Shown: positions 10,198 to 17,220 of the stretch, piece after piece
How positions within the stretch are numbered: position 1 is the first letter of the stretch
Layout: each line of letters starts with the position of its first letter
Assembly: GCA_965226805.1 (NCBI GenBank)
Contig: CBDDDW010000018.1
Location: 1 to 26,177, forward strand
Length of the DNA stretch: 26,177 bases
Reading direction: 5' to 3'
Source: CBDDDW01 sp965226805
GTDB lineage: Bacteria; Chloroflexota; Dehalococcoidia; Lucifugimonadales; JAGWBF01
The notes under the pieces: generated by a model
Told to the model about the DNA's origin: nothing
What the model saw: only the letters and a program-made list of their open reading frames with translations
Databases searched by the model: none
Translations under genes and position numbers: made by a program

Positions 10198-11317
10198 GTC
10201 GGGGCGGTCTCCTGTGGTCGGTGGATACGTCGAGCTGCACGTCAAGAGCTTCTACTCCTTCGGGGAGGGAGCCTCCCATACCCACGAGCTCCTGGCGCAG
10301 GCTAAAGAGCACGGCTACGCTGTGCTGGCCCTCACCGACACCAACCTGTGCGGGGCGCTGGAGTTCGCCTCGGCTGGCGGGCAGCCTGAGCATCAAGCCC
10401 ATCACCGGAGCGGAGCTGACCCTGGTGGACGGCTCCCGCCTGGTCCTGTTGGCGAAGACGCGGCGGGGATACGCCAACCTGTCGAAGCTCTTCACCCTGG
10501 CCAACGGCGTGGACCGCAGGGAGCCGAGGCTGGACCCCGCTCACCTCTCTGCCCATGCGGAGGGTGTGATTGTCCTGGCCGGAGGACGGGACGGGCATCT
10601 CTCCAGGCTGGCACTGGAAGGCCGAGGTGAGAATGCTAGTGACCTGCTGAAGTCATACCTGGAGTGGTACGGGTCGGAGTCCGTCTACGTGGAGCTTCAG
10701 CAAAACTTCCTGAAAGGGGACACGGTACGCAACCGTGCGCTTACCAATGTCGCCCAGGACCTCGGCGTACCACAGGTTGCCACCAACGACGTTCACTACC
10801 ACTCCCCGGAGCGTTACCGGCTCCAGCACGCTCTGGTTGCCGCCAAGCGCAACACCACCATCGAACAGGCGCTCCCCTTCATCAGGCCCAACCATCATCT
10901 CTCCCTGAAGCCCCCGGCCCAGATGGAGCGGCTCTTCAAGGACCACCCAGATGCCCTCGCCAACACCCTCCGTATCGCCGAGCAGTGCGCCTTCGACCTC
11001 AGTTCCGACCTGGGCTACACCCTGCCGGAGCCTGCGGTGCCCGAGGGCTACACCGCCGAGAGCTACCTGAGACGGCTCTGCTCCGAGGCGGCCCTACGGC
11101 GCTACGGCTCCATGTCGGAGCGTGTGGAAGAACGCCTGGATGAGGAGTTCCGGTTGATAAAGAGGTACCGGCTGGCGGGTTCCCTCCTCCTCTACCGGGA
11201 GATCGTCCTCTTGGCCCAGCAGATCATGGAGGAGAAGGGGATGGCCCACCCCGAGATTCCTCTGGAGGAGCGTCCTCCGGGCAGAGGCCGGGGCTCCTCG
11301 GTGGCCCTCCTCGTGGG
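10178..11317 (+). pseudogene. dnaE2: Error-prone DNA polymerase III alpha subunit DnaE2, copy A, truncated
   Basis: 5' part of the mutagenic replicative-type polymerase that works with ImuB in damage-induced translesion synthesis. The ATG at 10178 overlaps the imuB end; a GTG at 10214 would place the start nearer the family N-terminus (Y-V-E-L-H). The PHP domain follows (Y-S-F-G-E-G-A-S-H-T-H-E-L-L, then A-L-T-D-T-N, I-T-G-A-E-L-T-L), then N-D-V-H-Y-H and the start of the palm (G-R-G-R-G-S-S-V-A-L-L-V-G). One extra C at about 10369, absent from copy B, shifts the frame. The gene stops at a run of 12 G (11315-11326) before the catalytic D-I-D-L-D block, so this copy cannot polymerise DNA. In the PHP domain, H-V-K-S replaces the usual H-C/A-H-S and L-T-D-T-N the usual L-T-D-H-D, so metal binding there looks reduced. 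Confidence 0.85.
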
Positions 11318-11326
11318 GGGGGGGGG

Positions 11327-11879
11327 TGTGATCAAAGTTATCGCAGAGTTCCGTCGCCCCTGGTGGGAAGACGTGCTGGGCCACATCGGATTCTTTAGGA
11401 GTGCCCCCGGGGCCGCCTTCCACGGGTTTTGGGCGCCCTTCTGGGACAGGACGGGCCCGTCGGCCCTGTCCTCACTAATGGGAATCCCCCACGTGAAAGA
11501 TGCTACTGGCGACTCTGGTCGCATCCGCTCGCTCCTCCTTAGCGTCCTAAGCGAGATGTTTCCGCGGGTTGACCTCGAGTCGGAGCTCATCAGCCTAGAT
11601 GTCGCCGACTGGGCTTCCGATCCGTGGGTGATGGGTGCGCAAAGCTCCGTTCCGGTGGGATGCTACCAGATGCGCGTAGATCTCGGTGCCCCGACTCCAC
11701 CTCTCTTTTGGGCAGGCGAGGCCACCCACACCCGTGGTCACGCCGGATGTATTCATGGCGCTCTGGAGACGGGCCGGCGCGCCGCTTACGAGGTATTGCA
11801 CGCTACTCAGCCAATGCGCGCGGCTGGCCCCGAGACTCCCCTGGACTGGCGACAATACAGTCCTCGGATGCTTAGGTAA
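11327..11879 (+). pseudogene. Flavin-containing amine oxidase, C-terminal fragment
   Basis: About 180 residues read in the same frame as the upstream dnaE2 piece but unrelated to it. W-A-S-D-P-W-V-M-G, then P-P-L-F-W-A-G-E-A-T-H-T-R-G-H-A-G, then H-G-A-L-E-T-G-R-R-A-A-Y-E-V is the hallmark C-terminus of flavin amine oxidases (the monoamine oxidase/polyamine oxidase superfamily), where the F-x-G-E-A-T block contacts FAD. The FAD-binding N-terminus (G-x-G-x-x-G) is missing. It ends in TAA at 11877-11879. The join with dnaE2 is at a poly-G run. It would be inactive alone; the fused open frame is almost certainly accidental. Confidence 0.85.
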
Positions 11880-11973
11880 TTGGGGGGCTAGCATTTTCCG
11901 GCACGCAGCGCAGTGTCGAGCAAATCTCGATAACCGACGACGGGCTCTGTATCGGCTAGTTGGACAGCCTTAC

Positions 11974-13665
11974 CCCGAATCCACCGAAGGACGGCCTTGG
12001 GGACAGCCCTTGAAGAAGCCAGCGGGTGCTCCTCTGAATCTGGGATAGTGGTTTTGGAACAGAAACCCGCCCGGAAACAAGGAGCACCCAATAGATGCTG
12101 CCACAGAACAATCCCGACCGTATCCGCATCCTCTTTGACGACCACCGCCTGGTGGCCAATGCCGGCCTGCTCCTTTCTGCCACCCTCGCCCAGCACCTGG
12201 GCCTGCGGGAACTCGTCGACCATCACCTTGACCTCGGCGGAGCGCCGGGACGGGCGAACACTGGGGACAAGATGCTGACGCTGGTCGCTTCCGCGCTGGC
12301 AGGCGGCGACTGCATCGACGACGCCGATGCGCTGCGCGCTGGTGGGACGGTCGGTGTTCTAGGCTGCGTGGTCAAGGCGCCATCCACCCTGGGGACCTTC
12401 CTGCGCAGCTTCCGGTGGGGGCATGTCCGTCAACTCGACCGCGTGAGCCGCCAGTTGTTGGCCCGGGCCTGGGCCGCTGGGGCCGGACCCGGCGACTCGC
12501 CCCTGACCATCGACCTGGACTCGACCATCTGCGAGACCTATGGACTGGCCAAGGAGGGAGCGCGCCACCACGGCTATACCGGCGCCCGCGGCTATCACCC
12601 GCTGCTGGCCATTGCCGCCGGCACCGGCGAGGTGCTGATGTCCCGGCTGCGCGAGGGCCGGGCCAACACCGCCCGTGGCGCCGCCCACTTCTTGCGTGAG
12701 ACGGTGGGGCGGGTGCGCTACGGCGGGGCCAGGGGACAACTCACGGTGCGGGCCGACAGCGGCTTCTACGCCCACACTGTCGTTGCCGCCTGCCGGGAAA
12801 TGGATGTCCGCTTCTCTATCACCATCCGCCAGCGCGCCAGCCTGCGGGACCTGATCGAGGCGATACCAGAGGAGGACTGGACTCCCATTCCCTACTGGAT
12901 GGACGGCGCCGCCGATGTTGCCGAGACGACTTACACCCCGTTCCAGACCAAGCCGGACGCCGCGCCGGTGCGGCTCATTGTCCGGCGGGTGAAGCCGACG
13001 CCCGGTTCCCAGCTCGCCCTCTTCGCCAGATACAGCTATCACGCCTTCATCACCGACCGCGATGGGGAGACGCTGGAACTGGAGGCCGATCATCGCCGCC
13101 ACGCCGAGGTCGAGAACGCCATACGCGACCTCAAGTACGGCGTCGGGCTGAACCACATGCCGTCGGCGCGCTTCGCCGCCAACGGCGCCTGGCTGGCGGT
13201 CCAGGTGATGGCGCATAACCTGGCCCGCTGGACGGCGCGGATTGGTCTGGGCGAGCGAACCGTGATCACCAAGACCCTCAGGCGGCGGGTCTTCGCTCTG
13301 GTGGGACGGATCACCCGCTCGGCGCGCCGCCTCACTTTGCATCTCCCCCGGCGCTGGCCTTGGGAAACCCAGTTCAGTCGCGCCTTGGCCCGGCTGCAAG
13401 CCATTCCGTTCCCGGCCTGACGGCCAGGCTGCAACTGACTCAACGTCCCCGCAATCTCGCGCCACCCCGGTCGCGAGAGTCCCCTGCTGCGTATCCTCTC
13501 GCCATCCCGCGCATCGCAACTCCCGCATAGGGCCTTAGGGGCCCTGTGCGGCGACTGAAGACCCTCCGCCGCCCTCCCATCTACCCCAACCCCAGGCCAT
13601 CTCCCCTGTAGCTCCCTCACCCACCCCCTTCCGCTGTCCTCACGCCGTCCTTCGGTGGATTCGGG
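11974..13665 (+). mobile_element. IS1380-family insertion sequence, copy 2 (1692 bp)
   Basis: The same 18-bp terminal inverted repeats (CCCGAATCCACCGAAGGA at 11974-11991, complement at 13648-13665) flanked by a 5-bp direct repeat CTTAC (11969-11973 and 13666-13670). It sits in intergenic DNA between the amine oxidase fragment and the AIM24 genes. It is a diverged relative of copies 1 and 3, with many protein differences and without the extra 10 bp next to the right terminal repeat. Confidence 0.95.
12095..13420 (+). CDS. IS1380-family DDE transposase, copy 2 (intact)
   Basis: Transposase of the enclosing element, 441 residues, uninterrupted. The ATG at 12095 is preceded by AAGGAGC about ten bases upstream. 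Catalytic-type blocks are all present: L-T-I-D-L-D-S-T-I-C-E-T, R-A-D-S-G-F-Y-A, and H-R-R-H-A-E-V-E-N-A-I-R-D-L-K. With intact frame, matching terminal repeats and a perfect target duplication, it is the best candidate for a currently active element here. Its protein differs from copy 1 along the whole length, so it belongs to a separate sub-lineage. Confidence 0.96.
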   Translation: MLPQNNPDRIRILFDDHRLVANAGLLLSATLAQHLGLRELVDHHLDLGGAPGRANTGDKMLTLVASALAGGDCIDDADALRAGGTVGVLGCVVKAPSTLGTFLRSFRWGHVRQLDRVSRQLLARAWAAGAGPGDSPLTIDLDSTICETYGLAKEGARHHGYTGARGYHPLLAIAAGTGEVLMSRLREGRANTARGAAHFLRETVGRVRYGGARGQLTVRADSGFYAHTVVAACREMDVRFSITIRQRASLRDLIEAIPEEDWTPIPYWMDGAADVAETTYTPFQTKPDAAPVRLIVRRVKPTPGSQLALFARYSYHAFITDRDGETLELEADHRRHAEVENAIRDLKYGVGLNHMPSARFAANGAWLAVQVMAHNLARWTARIGLGERTVITKTLRRRVFALVGRITRSARRLTLHLPRRWPWETQFSRALARLQAIPFPA

Positions 13666-13853
13666 CTTACACTTACAGTTATCTGGAAATGTTCAGCCGG
13701 AGGATAAGACGACCGAATCTCCCAGATACAGAATTCCGCTTACATTCTCGTACAAAGTGTAAAGTTGAGCCGAATGGCACCACACAATGGTGTGGATGTT
13801 CAAGGGGATTTCAACCTCCGAACGAGGTCGTCCCAGACTTTCCTGGCTCGGAA

Positions 13854-13882
13854 TTGACGACTCGCAGACATCACTCTATACT
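13854..13882 (+). promoter_or_regulatory. Sigma-70-type promoter of the AIM24 gene cluster
   Basis: The -35 TTGACG (13854-13859) and -10 TATACT (13877-13882) are separated by 17 bp, a near-consensus housekeeping promoter. The transcript would start near 13889, about 50 bases before the first AIM24 start. The 180 bp between IS1380 copy 2 and this promoter holds no gene I can support, only a small hairpin (CCACAC/GTGTGG) near 13783-13798. Confidence 0.7.
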
Positions 13883-13938
13883 TGCTCCCACCGCTGTGTG
13901 CTGCGGCTATTACTCATGGCATCGAGGTGACCGCCACA

Positions 13939-14598
13939 ATGGAACATCGAATCGAAGGGAATCCAGACTACGGCCAGCTGACCGTCAGCCTAGGACCGGG
14001 AGACAGGTTCATTGCGGAATCGGGATCGATGGCCTGGATGAGCGAAGGGATGCAGGTCAAAGCCCGGCTCCTCGGTGGGCTGTTGAAGGCGCTAATAAGA
14101 AAGGTCGTTGGCGGGGAGTCGCTATTCGTCGGAGAGTACCAGCATCCGCAAGGCGGCGAAGTGACCTTCTCCCCTGCACGGCCTGGCACCGTCCTCCATC
14201 GGACATTGAATGGCGACTCGTTCATTCTGACGGGCGGCTCTTTCATGGCGAGCACCCCGGGCGTCAACTTGAAGACCCGGTTTGGAGGACTTCGAGCGCT
14301 ATTCTCCGGAGAGGGGGCCTTTTTCATCGAATGCAGCGGGACCGGCGAGCTGTTTTACAACTCGTTTGGGGCGGTGCTTGAAAAGCAGGTTGAGGGGTCA
14401 TTCACGGTGGACACGGGTCACGTCGTAGCCTGGGAGCCCGGCCTGACTTACTCGTTGAAGGGCATGGGCAACCTCAAAAGTACGCTACTCTCAGGCGAGG
14501 GACTAGTGATGAATTTCTCCGGGACCGGCAAGATCTACGTGCAAACACGAACGATGGGTGGGCTGGCGGGGTGGTTGTCGCCGCTTAGCGGTGGCTAG
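13939..14598 (+). CDS. AIM24 / TIGR00266-family protein, first of three
   Basis: A beta-rich protein of the AIM24 family; the yeast namesake affects mitochondrial organisation and the bacterial role is unknown. At 219 residues it has the normal length. Family features: a repeated internal layout with F-I-A-E-S-G-S-M-A-W-M near the N-terminus, G-G-S-F-M-A-S-T-P-G-V in the middle, and G-S-F-T-V-D-T-G-H-V-V-A-W-E-P then G-T-G-K-I-Y-V-Q-T-R at the C-terminus. The ATG at 13939 was chosen because GAGGTGA lies eight bases upstream and the family N-terminus fits; the frame stays open further upstream but without a good ribosome-binding site and over the promoter. No signal peptide or membrane segment, so probably cytoplasmic. 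It heads an operon of three paralogues, 30 bases before the next gene. Confidence 0.9.
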   Translation: MEHRIEGNPDYGQLTVSLGPGDRFIAESGSMAWMSEGMQVKARLLGGLLKALIRKVVGGESLFVGEYQHPQGGEVTFSPARPGTVLHRTLNGDSFILTGGSFMASTPGVNLKTRFGGLRALFSGEGAFFIECSGTGELFYNSFGAVLEKQVEGSFTVDTGHVVAWEPGLTYSLKGMGNLKSTLLSGEGLVMNFSGTGKIYVQTRTMGGLAGWLSPLSGG

Positions 14599-14628
14599 GG
14601 CAGTTGGCAATGATCGGAGGTTGCGGTA

Positions 14629-15318
14629 ATGGACATTGAGGTCGCCGATAAGGGCGCCTTCAGCTGGGCGCTGGTCAGGATGAGACCAGGCGAGCAGTTC
14701 GTGTCTGAGTCGGGAGCCATGTTTCGAGCGTCGAGCAACATCGATATCGACGTCACCACAAGAAGCCGGAGTTCCGGAGGCCTGATATCCGGAATCAAGA
14801 GGATGCTGGCGTCTGAAAGCTTCTTCTTCTCGACATACACGTGCTCGGACCGCGATGACGGGGAGGTCGGTCTAGCGCCCACCCTGCAGGGCGAGATCGC
14901 CCGGATCGACTGCGATGGCACGAGTCGGTGGATATGCACGGGCGGTAGCTATCTGGGGTCGACAGAGGGACTCAACATCGACACCGACTTCCAGGGGCTA
15001 CGGGGGATGTTCTCAGGCGAGTCGCTGTCTTTCCTTCAGATTGACGGCGCTGGCCAGCTCTTGGTTAACGCATTCGGAAAGATCAACGAAGTCGACGTGG
15101 ACGGGTCACTGACCATCGATACCGGCCACGTGGTCGCCTTCCAGGATAGTCTGGAATACAAGCTAGGCAAGGCGGGTGGAAGCTGGGTCCAGTCGTTCTT
15201 CGCGGGCGAAGGCGTCGTGCTCGACTTCACCGGTCACGGGAAAATCTACGTCCAGAGTCACAATCCTGGTGAGTTCGGGAAGTCTCTCGGACCGATGCTG
15301 CCGGCCAGGAAGGCTTAG
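14629..15318 (+). CDS. AIM24 / TIGR00266-family protein, second of three
   Basis: A 229-residue paralogue of its neighbours. Family blocks: F-V-S-E-S-G-A-M-F-R, G-G-S-Y-L-G-S-T-E-G-L, G-S-L-T-I-D-T-G-H-V-V-A-F-Q, and G-H-G-K-I-Y-V-Q-S-H. GGAGG lies eight bases upstream of the ATG. It differs from the other two in lacking the M-A-W-M stretch and in having a longer serine/arginine-rich loop near residue 45 (T-T-R-S-R-S-S-G-G). The stop is six bases before the third gene, so the two are probably translationally coupled. Its function is unknown; three unlike paralogues suggest a hetero-oligomer, which is inference only. Confidence 0.88.
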   Translation: MDIEVADKGAFSWALVRMRPGEQFVSESGAMFRASSNIDIDVTTRSRSSGGLISGIKRMLASESFFFSTYTCSDRDDGEVGLAPTLQGEIARIDCDGTSRWICTGGSYLGSTEGLNIDTDFQGLRGMFSGESLSFLQIDGAGQLLVNAFGKINEVDVDGSLTIDTGHVVAFQDSLEYKLGKAGGSWVQSFFAGEGVVLDFTGHGKIYVQSHNPGEFGKSLGPMLPARKA

Positions 15319-15324
15319 TTAGAA

Positions 15325-16002
15325 ATGAAGTATGAAATTCAGAGCCGGCCTAGCTACAGCGTACTTGAAATCGACTTACAGCCGGACGAGGAAGTTGTCA
15401 CCGAAGCGGGAGCGATGGCCTGGATGAGCGGCAACCTGAAGGTAGATACATCCACACGTGGTGGAGCTCTCGCAGGGCTAAAGCGTGCCGCTCTCTCAGG
15501 CGAGAGCTTTTTTCAGAACACCTACCGGGCGGAAGGCGGGCCAGGCCTGCTCGGAGTCGCGCCCGGCCAGCCGGGCGACATCGTGGCCCACGAGATGAAC
15601 GGCGGAGAGCTCCTGCTCGAAAAAAGCGCATATCTTGCCTCGAGCCCCGGGGTCTACTGTGACACGAACTTTCAAGGCCTAAGCGGGCTCTTCAACGAGG
15701 GCCTTTTCGTACTACAGACCAGCGGCGGCGGCACCCTGTTTTTCAACGCCTATGGCGATATCGAGGAGGTGGCGGTCGACGGCAGCTACGTGGTGGACAA
15801 CGGCCACGCGGTGGCGTGGGAGCCGAGCCTGGAATACCATCTGACACGGTCCCGGCGAATCCGATCGTTTCTGTTCTCGGACCAGCTCCTGCTGAGATTC
15901 GAAGGGCAGGGCAGGCTCTGGGTCCAGTCGAGGAACGCCCGGTCATTGGCCTCCTGGGTGTACCCCTTCCGGCCTCAAGAGTCGAAGTCCGATAACGGAT
16001 AG
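15325..16002 (+). CDS. AIM24 / TIGR00266-family protein, third of three
   Basis: A 225-residue AIM24-family protein ending the operon. Family blocks: V-V-T-E-A-G-A-M-A-W-M-S-G-N, S-A-Y-L-A-S-S-P-G-V, G-S-Y-V-V-D-N-G-H-A-V-A-W-E-P-S-L-E-Y, and G-Q-G-R-L-W-V-Q-S-R-N. Nearly complete agreement with the usual TIGR00266 signature makes this the most typical of the three. The start lies six bases after the previous stop with no strong ribosome-binding site, which fits translational coupling. A palindromic repeat (16102-16159) follows the stop, in the gap before the opposing P-loop gene. Confidence 0.9.
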   Translation: MKYEIQSRPSYSVLEIDLQPDEEVVTEAGAMAWMSGNLKVDTSTRGGALAGLKRAALSGESFFQNTYRAEGGPGLLGVAPGQPGDIVAHEMNGGELLLEKSAYLASSPGVYCDTNFQGLSGLFNEGLFVLQTSGGGTLFFNAYGDIEEVAVDGSYVVDNGHAVAWEPSLEYHLTRSRRIRSFLFSDQLLLRFEGQGRLWVQSRNARSLASWVYPFRPQESKSDNG

Positions 16003-16101
16003 CGCGGCCGGCCTGTCACACCTGCCGATCTGACCCCTGTAGCCGACGCCTCACGGCCGATGGGACGTTGCACAAGAAGTGCCGCTTTAGCCCAGTCGTT
16101 C

Positions 16102-16159
16102 TTCGACAAGCTCAGGCGAACGGTCCATCTGAACTTACGTTCGGGGTGAGCCTGTCGAA
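16102..16159. repeat. Palindromic intergenic repeat (TTCGACAAGCTCAG type)
   Basis: The left arm TTCGACAAGCTCAGGCGAAC (16102-16121) and right arm 16139-16159 (reverse complement TTCGACAGGCTCACCCCGAA plus C) form an imperfect stem of about 20 bp with a 17-base loop. It lies between convergent genes, as REP-like palindromes usually do. I recall similar TTCGACA(A/G)GCTCA palindromes as dispersed repeats in several bacterial groups. It may also act as a bidirectional terminator. Confidence 0.75.
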
Positions 16160-16212
16160 CCAATGGATCAGCCCGTGTTGTCAGCGGCCTCCTGCCATAC
16201 CCTGTGAAGCCC

Positions 16213-16241
16213 CTGTAGACCGTCAGCGATAATGGGACACG
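16213..16241. repeat. 29-bp repeat S, copy 1
   Basis: Begins CTGTAGACCGTCAG and continues GATAAT then GGACACG; 27 of 29 bases match 18917-18945 in the same orientation. It lies about 22 bases beyond the stop of the minus-strand P-loop gene. A short GGGG-TAA-CCCC hairpin (16247-16257) separates it from that stop. It could be the end of a decayed mobile element or a terminator-associated repeat. Confidence 0.75.
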
Positions 16242-16263
16242 TGAGAGGGGTAACCCCGCGGGC

Positions 16264-16983
16264 TCAGTCCAGGTAAGGGGCCAGAGCCTCCGCGAGCTCA
16301 GCCAAAGATTCGCTAACTGTCGCGGCGCTGGTATCGACGCGCACCTTATTGTGCAATCGAGACCCATCGAAGGCATCCTGGAACCCCTGCAGGACTAGCT
16401 CGGCGTCCGCCTCTTTCATGCCAGAGGCTGGGTGTGGGTTAGTCCTCATGCGCGCCCGGACGACCTCAGGTGACCCCGTGACGAGCACTAATATCGGGTC
16501 GGCAGCGACGCGCATCAGCTCGGAATCCCACTCTCCCGCACGGCGAGAGCGGTCCGCGAAAGAGCCCGGTCCGCCGTAGGCGTAGTACATCGGGGCGTAC
16601 ACAGCTTCGGCGTAGTAGAAGTTGACCTGTATGGCATGGCCGGCGTCCTGGTAGGCCGTGGGGTGAAGGTGGCGCCAGACCATGGCCCGCTGCAACTGCT
16701 CCAGCATCCAGGGATTCAGGCGCTTGATGTCTTTCGCTCGCTCGGGACCTAGGCGGCGCAGCTCCGACGGACCGCCCAACTCATCGTATCGGTCTGGCTC
16801 CAGGACACGCCCCTGGGGGCCGACGAGGTAGCAGGTTGAAGGGTCCTGGTCCGTTAGATGGGGCCAGACCCAGTGATCGTGCACGCGCACGGGTAGAGAA
16901 TCGCGCTCCGCCAGCCAGCCCGCGAGCGCCCAGGCGATCGTGGTCGTCCCGGCGTACTCGCATCCAATGATGACCGTCAGCAT
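16264..16983 (-). CDS. P-loop NTPase/kinase-like protein with unusual Walker A
   Basis: Predicted nucleotide-binding protein of 239 residues; substrate unknown. M-L-T-V-I-I-G-C-E-Y-A-G-T-T-T-I-A-W-A-L places a glycine-rich phosphate-binding loop directly after the first beta strand, but the Walker A lysine is replaced by threonine (G-x-x-x-x-G-T-T). V-H-D-H-W-V-W-P-H and a late strand, P-I-L-V-L-V-T-G-S-P-E-V-V-R-A-R-M, fit a small kinase-like fold (nucleoside or shikimate kinase type). The ATG at 16983 was chosen because GAGGAG lies nine bases upstream and the P-loop starts at once; an upstream start at 17007 would only add an unconserved stretch. It is flanked by the 93-bp element R1 upstream and repeat S1 downstream. 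The fold is a reasonable call, the function is not known. Confidence 0.7.
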   Translation of the reverse strand: MLTVIIGCEYAGTTTIAWALAGWLAERDSLPVRVHDHWVWPHLTDQDPSTCYLVGPQGRVLEPDRYDELGGPSELRRLGPERAKDIKRLNPWMLEQLQRAMVWRHLHPTAYQDAGHAIQVNFYYAEAVYAPMYYAYGGPGSFADRSRRAGEWDSELMRVAADPILVLVTGSPEVVRARMRTNPHPASGMKEADAELVLQGFQDAFDGSRLHNKVRVDTSAATVSESLAELAEALAPYLD

Positions 16984-17051
16984 AATAACAATCTCCTCGG
17001 GTCCCAATCTGGCGAAAATCGTCGGCGGACTGGATTACGCGTCGAGTCGTG

Positions 17052-17144
17052 TTGCCAGGATCTCTAATGGCAAGAGATATCAGACTGTGGAAGAGGATTA
17101 TATCCCTAGCCGCGATGTCGGGGCCTCGATGGGGATTCTGGCAA
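17052..17144. repeat. 93-bp element R, copy 1
   Basis: One of three ungapped 93-bp copies in this window (with 18805-18897 and 20306-20398). It starts TTGCCAGGATC and ends GATTCTGGCAA, which pair over all 11 positions with one G-T wobble. TGGCAA at positions 17-22 can also pair with the first six bases. The block TCGGGGCCTC (positions 67-76) is invariant. It lies 69 bp upstream of the start of the minus-strand P-loop gene. I do not recognise the family. Confidence 0.85.
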
Positions 17145-17220
17145 CACAGATACCGATAAGCGCTGCTTCGACCAGCAGGACGGCACCTTTCCTCTGCCGC
17201 GCGAGGGTATGACTGCCCGG

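Larger units (their letters stand above)
6774..11317 (+). repeat. Duplicated block, copy A (3176 bp plus an IS256 insertion)
   Basis: The sequence from CTTAAGCGG at 6774 to the start of the G run at 11315-11317 recurs at 22340-25514 in the same orientation. Without the IS256 insertion and one target repeat it is 3176 bp against 3175 bp. I find only two substitutions (9159 T against 23357 C; 9717 T against 23915 C) and four indels (10369, 24731, 25180, 25259), which account exactly for the length difference. It contains the LRR-gene tail, the spacer, the SOS-type promoter, imuB and the 5' part of dnaE2. Confidence 0.97.

Noticed and set aside
9289..10245. Long minus-strand open frame of 318 codons opposite imuB (repeated at 23487-24443)
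   Set aside because: Composition rich in P, H, R and G, mirror of a well-supported coding frame in GC-rich DNA; no domain visible.
10110..11879. A 589-codon open frame covering the imuB end, dnaE2 and the amine oxidase tail as one protein
   Set aside because: Its first 85 or so residues are out of frame with both imuB and dnaE2, and its last third belongs to an unrelated enzyme; it is an accidental fusion of a frameshift and a junction.
12359..13528. Long minus-strand open frame of 389 codons opposite IS1380 transposase copy 2
   Set aside because: Shadow of the intact transposase; similar shadows appear opposite the other two copies.
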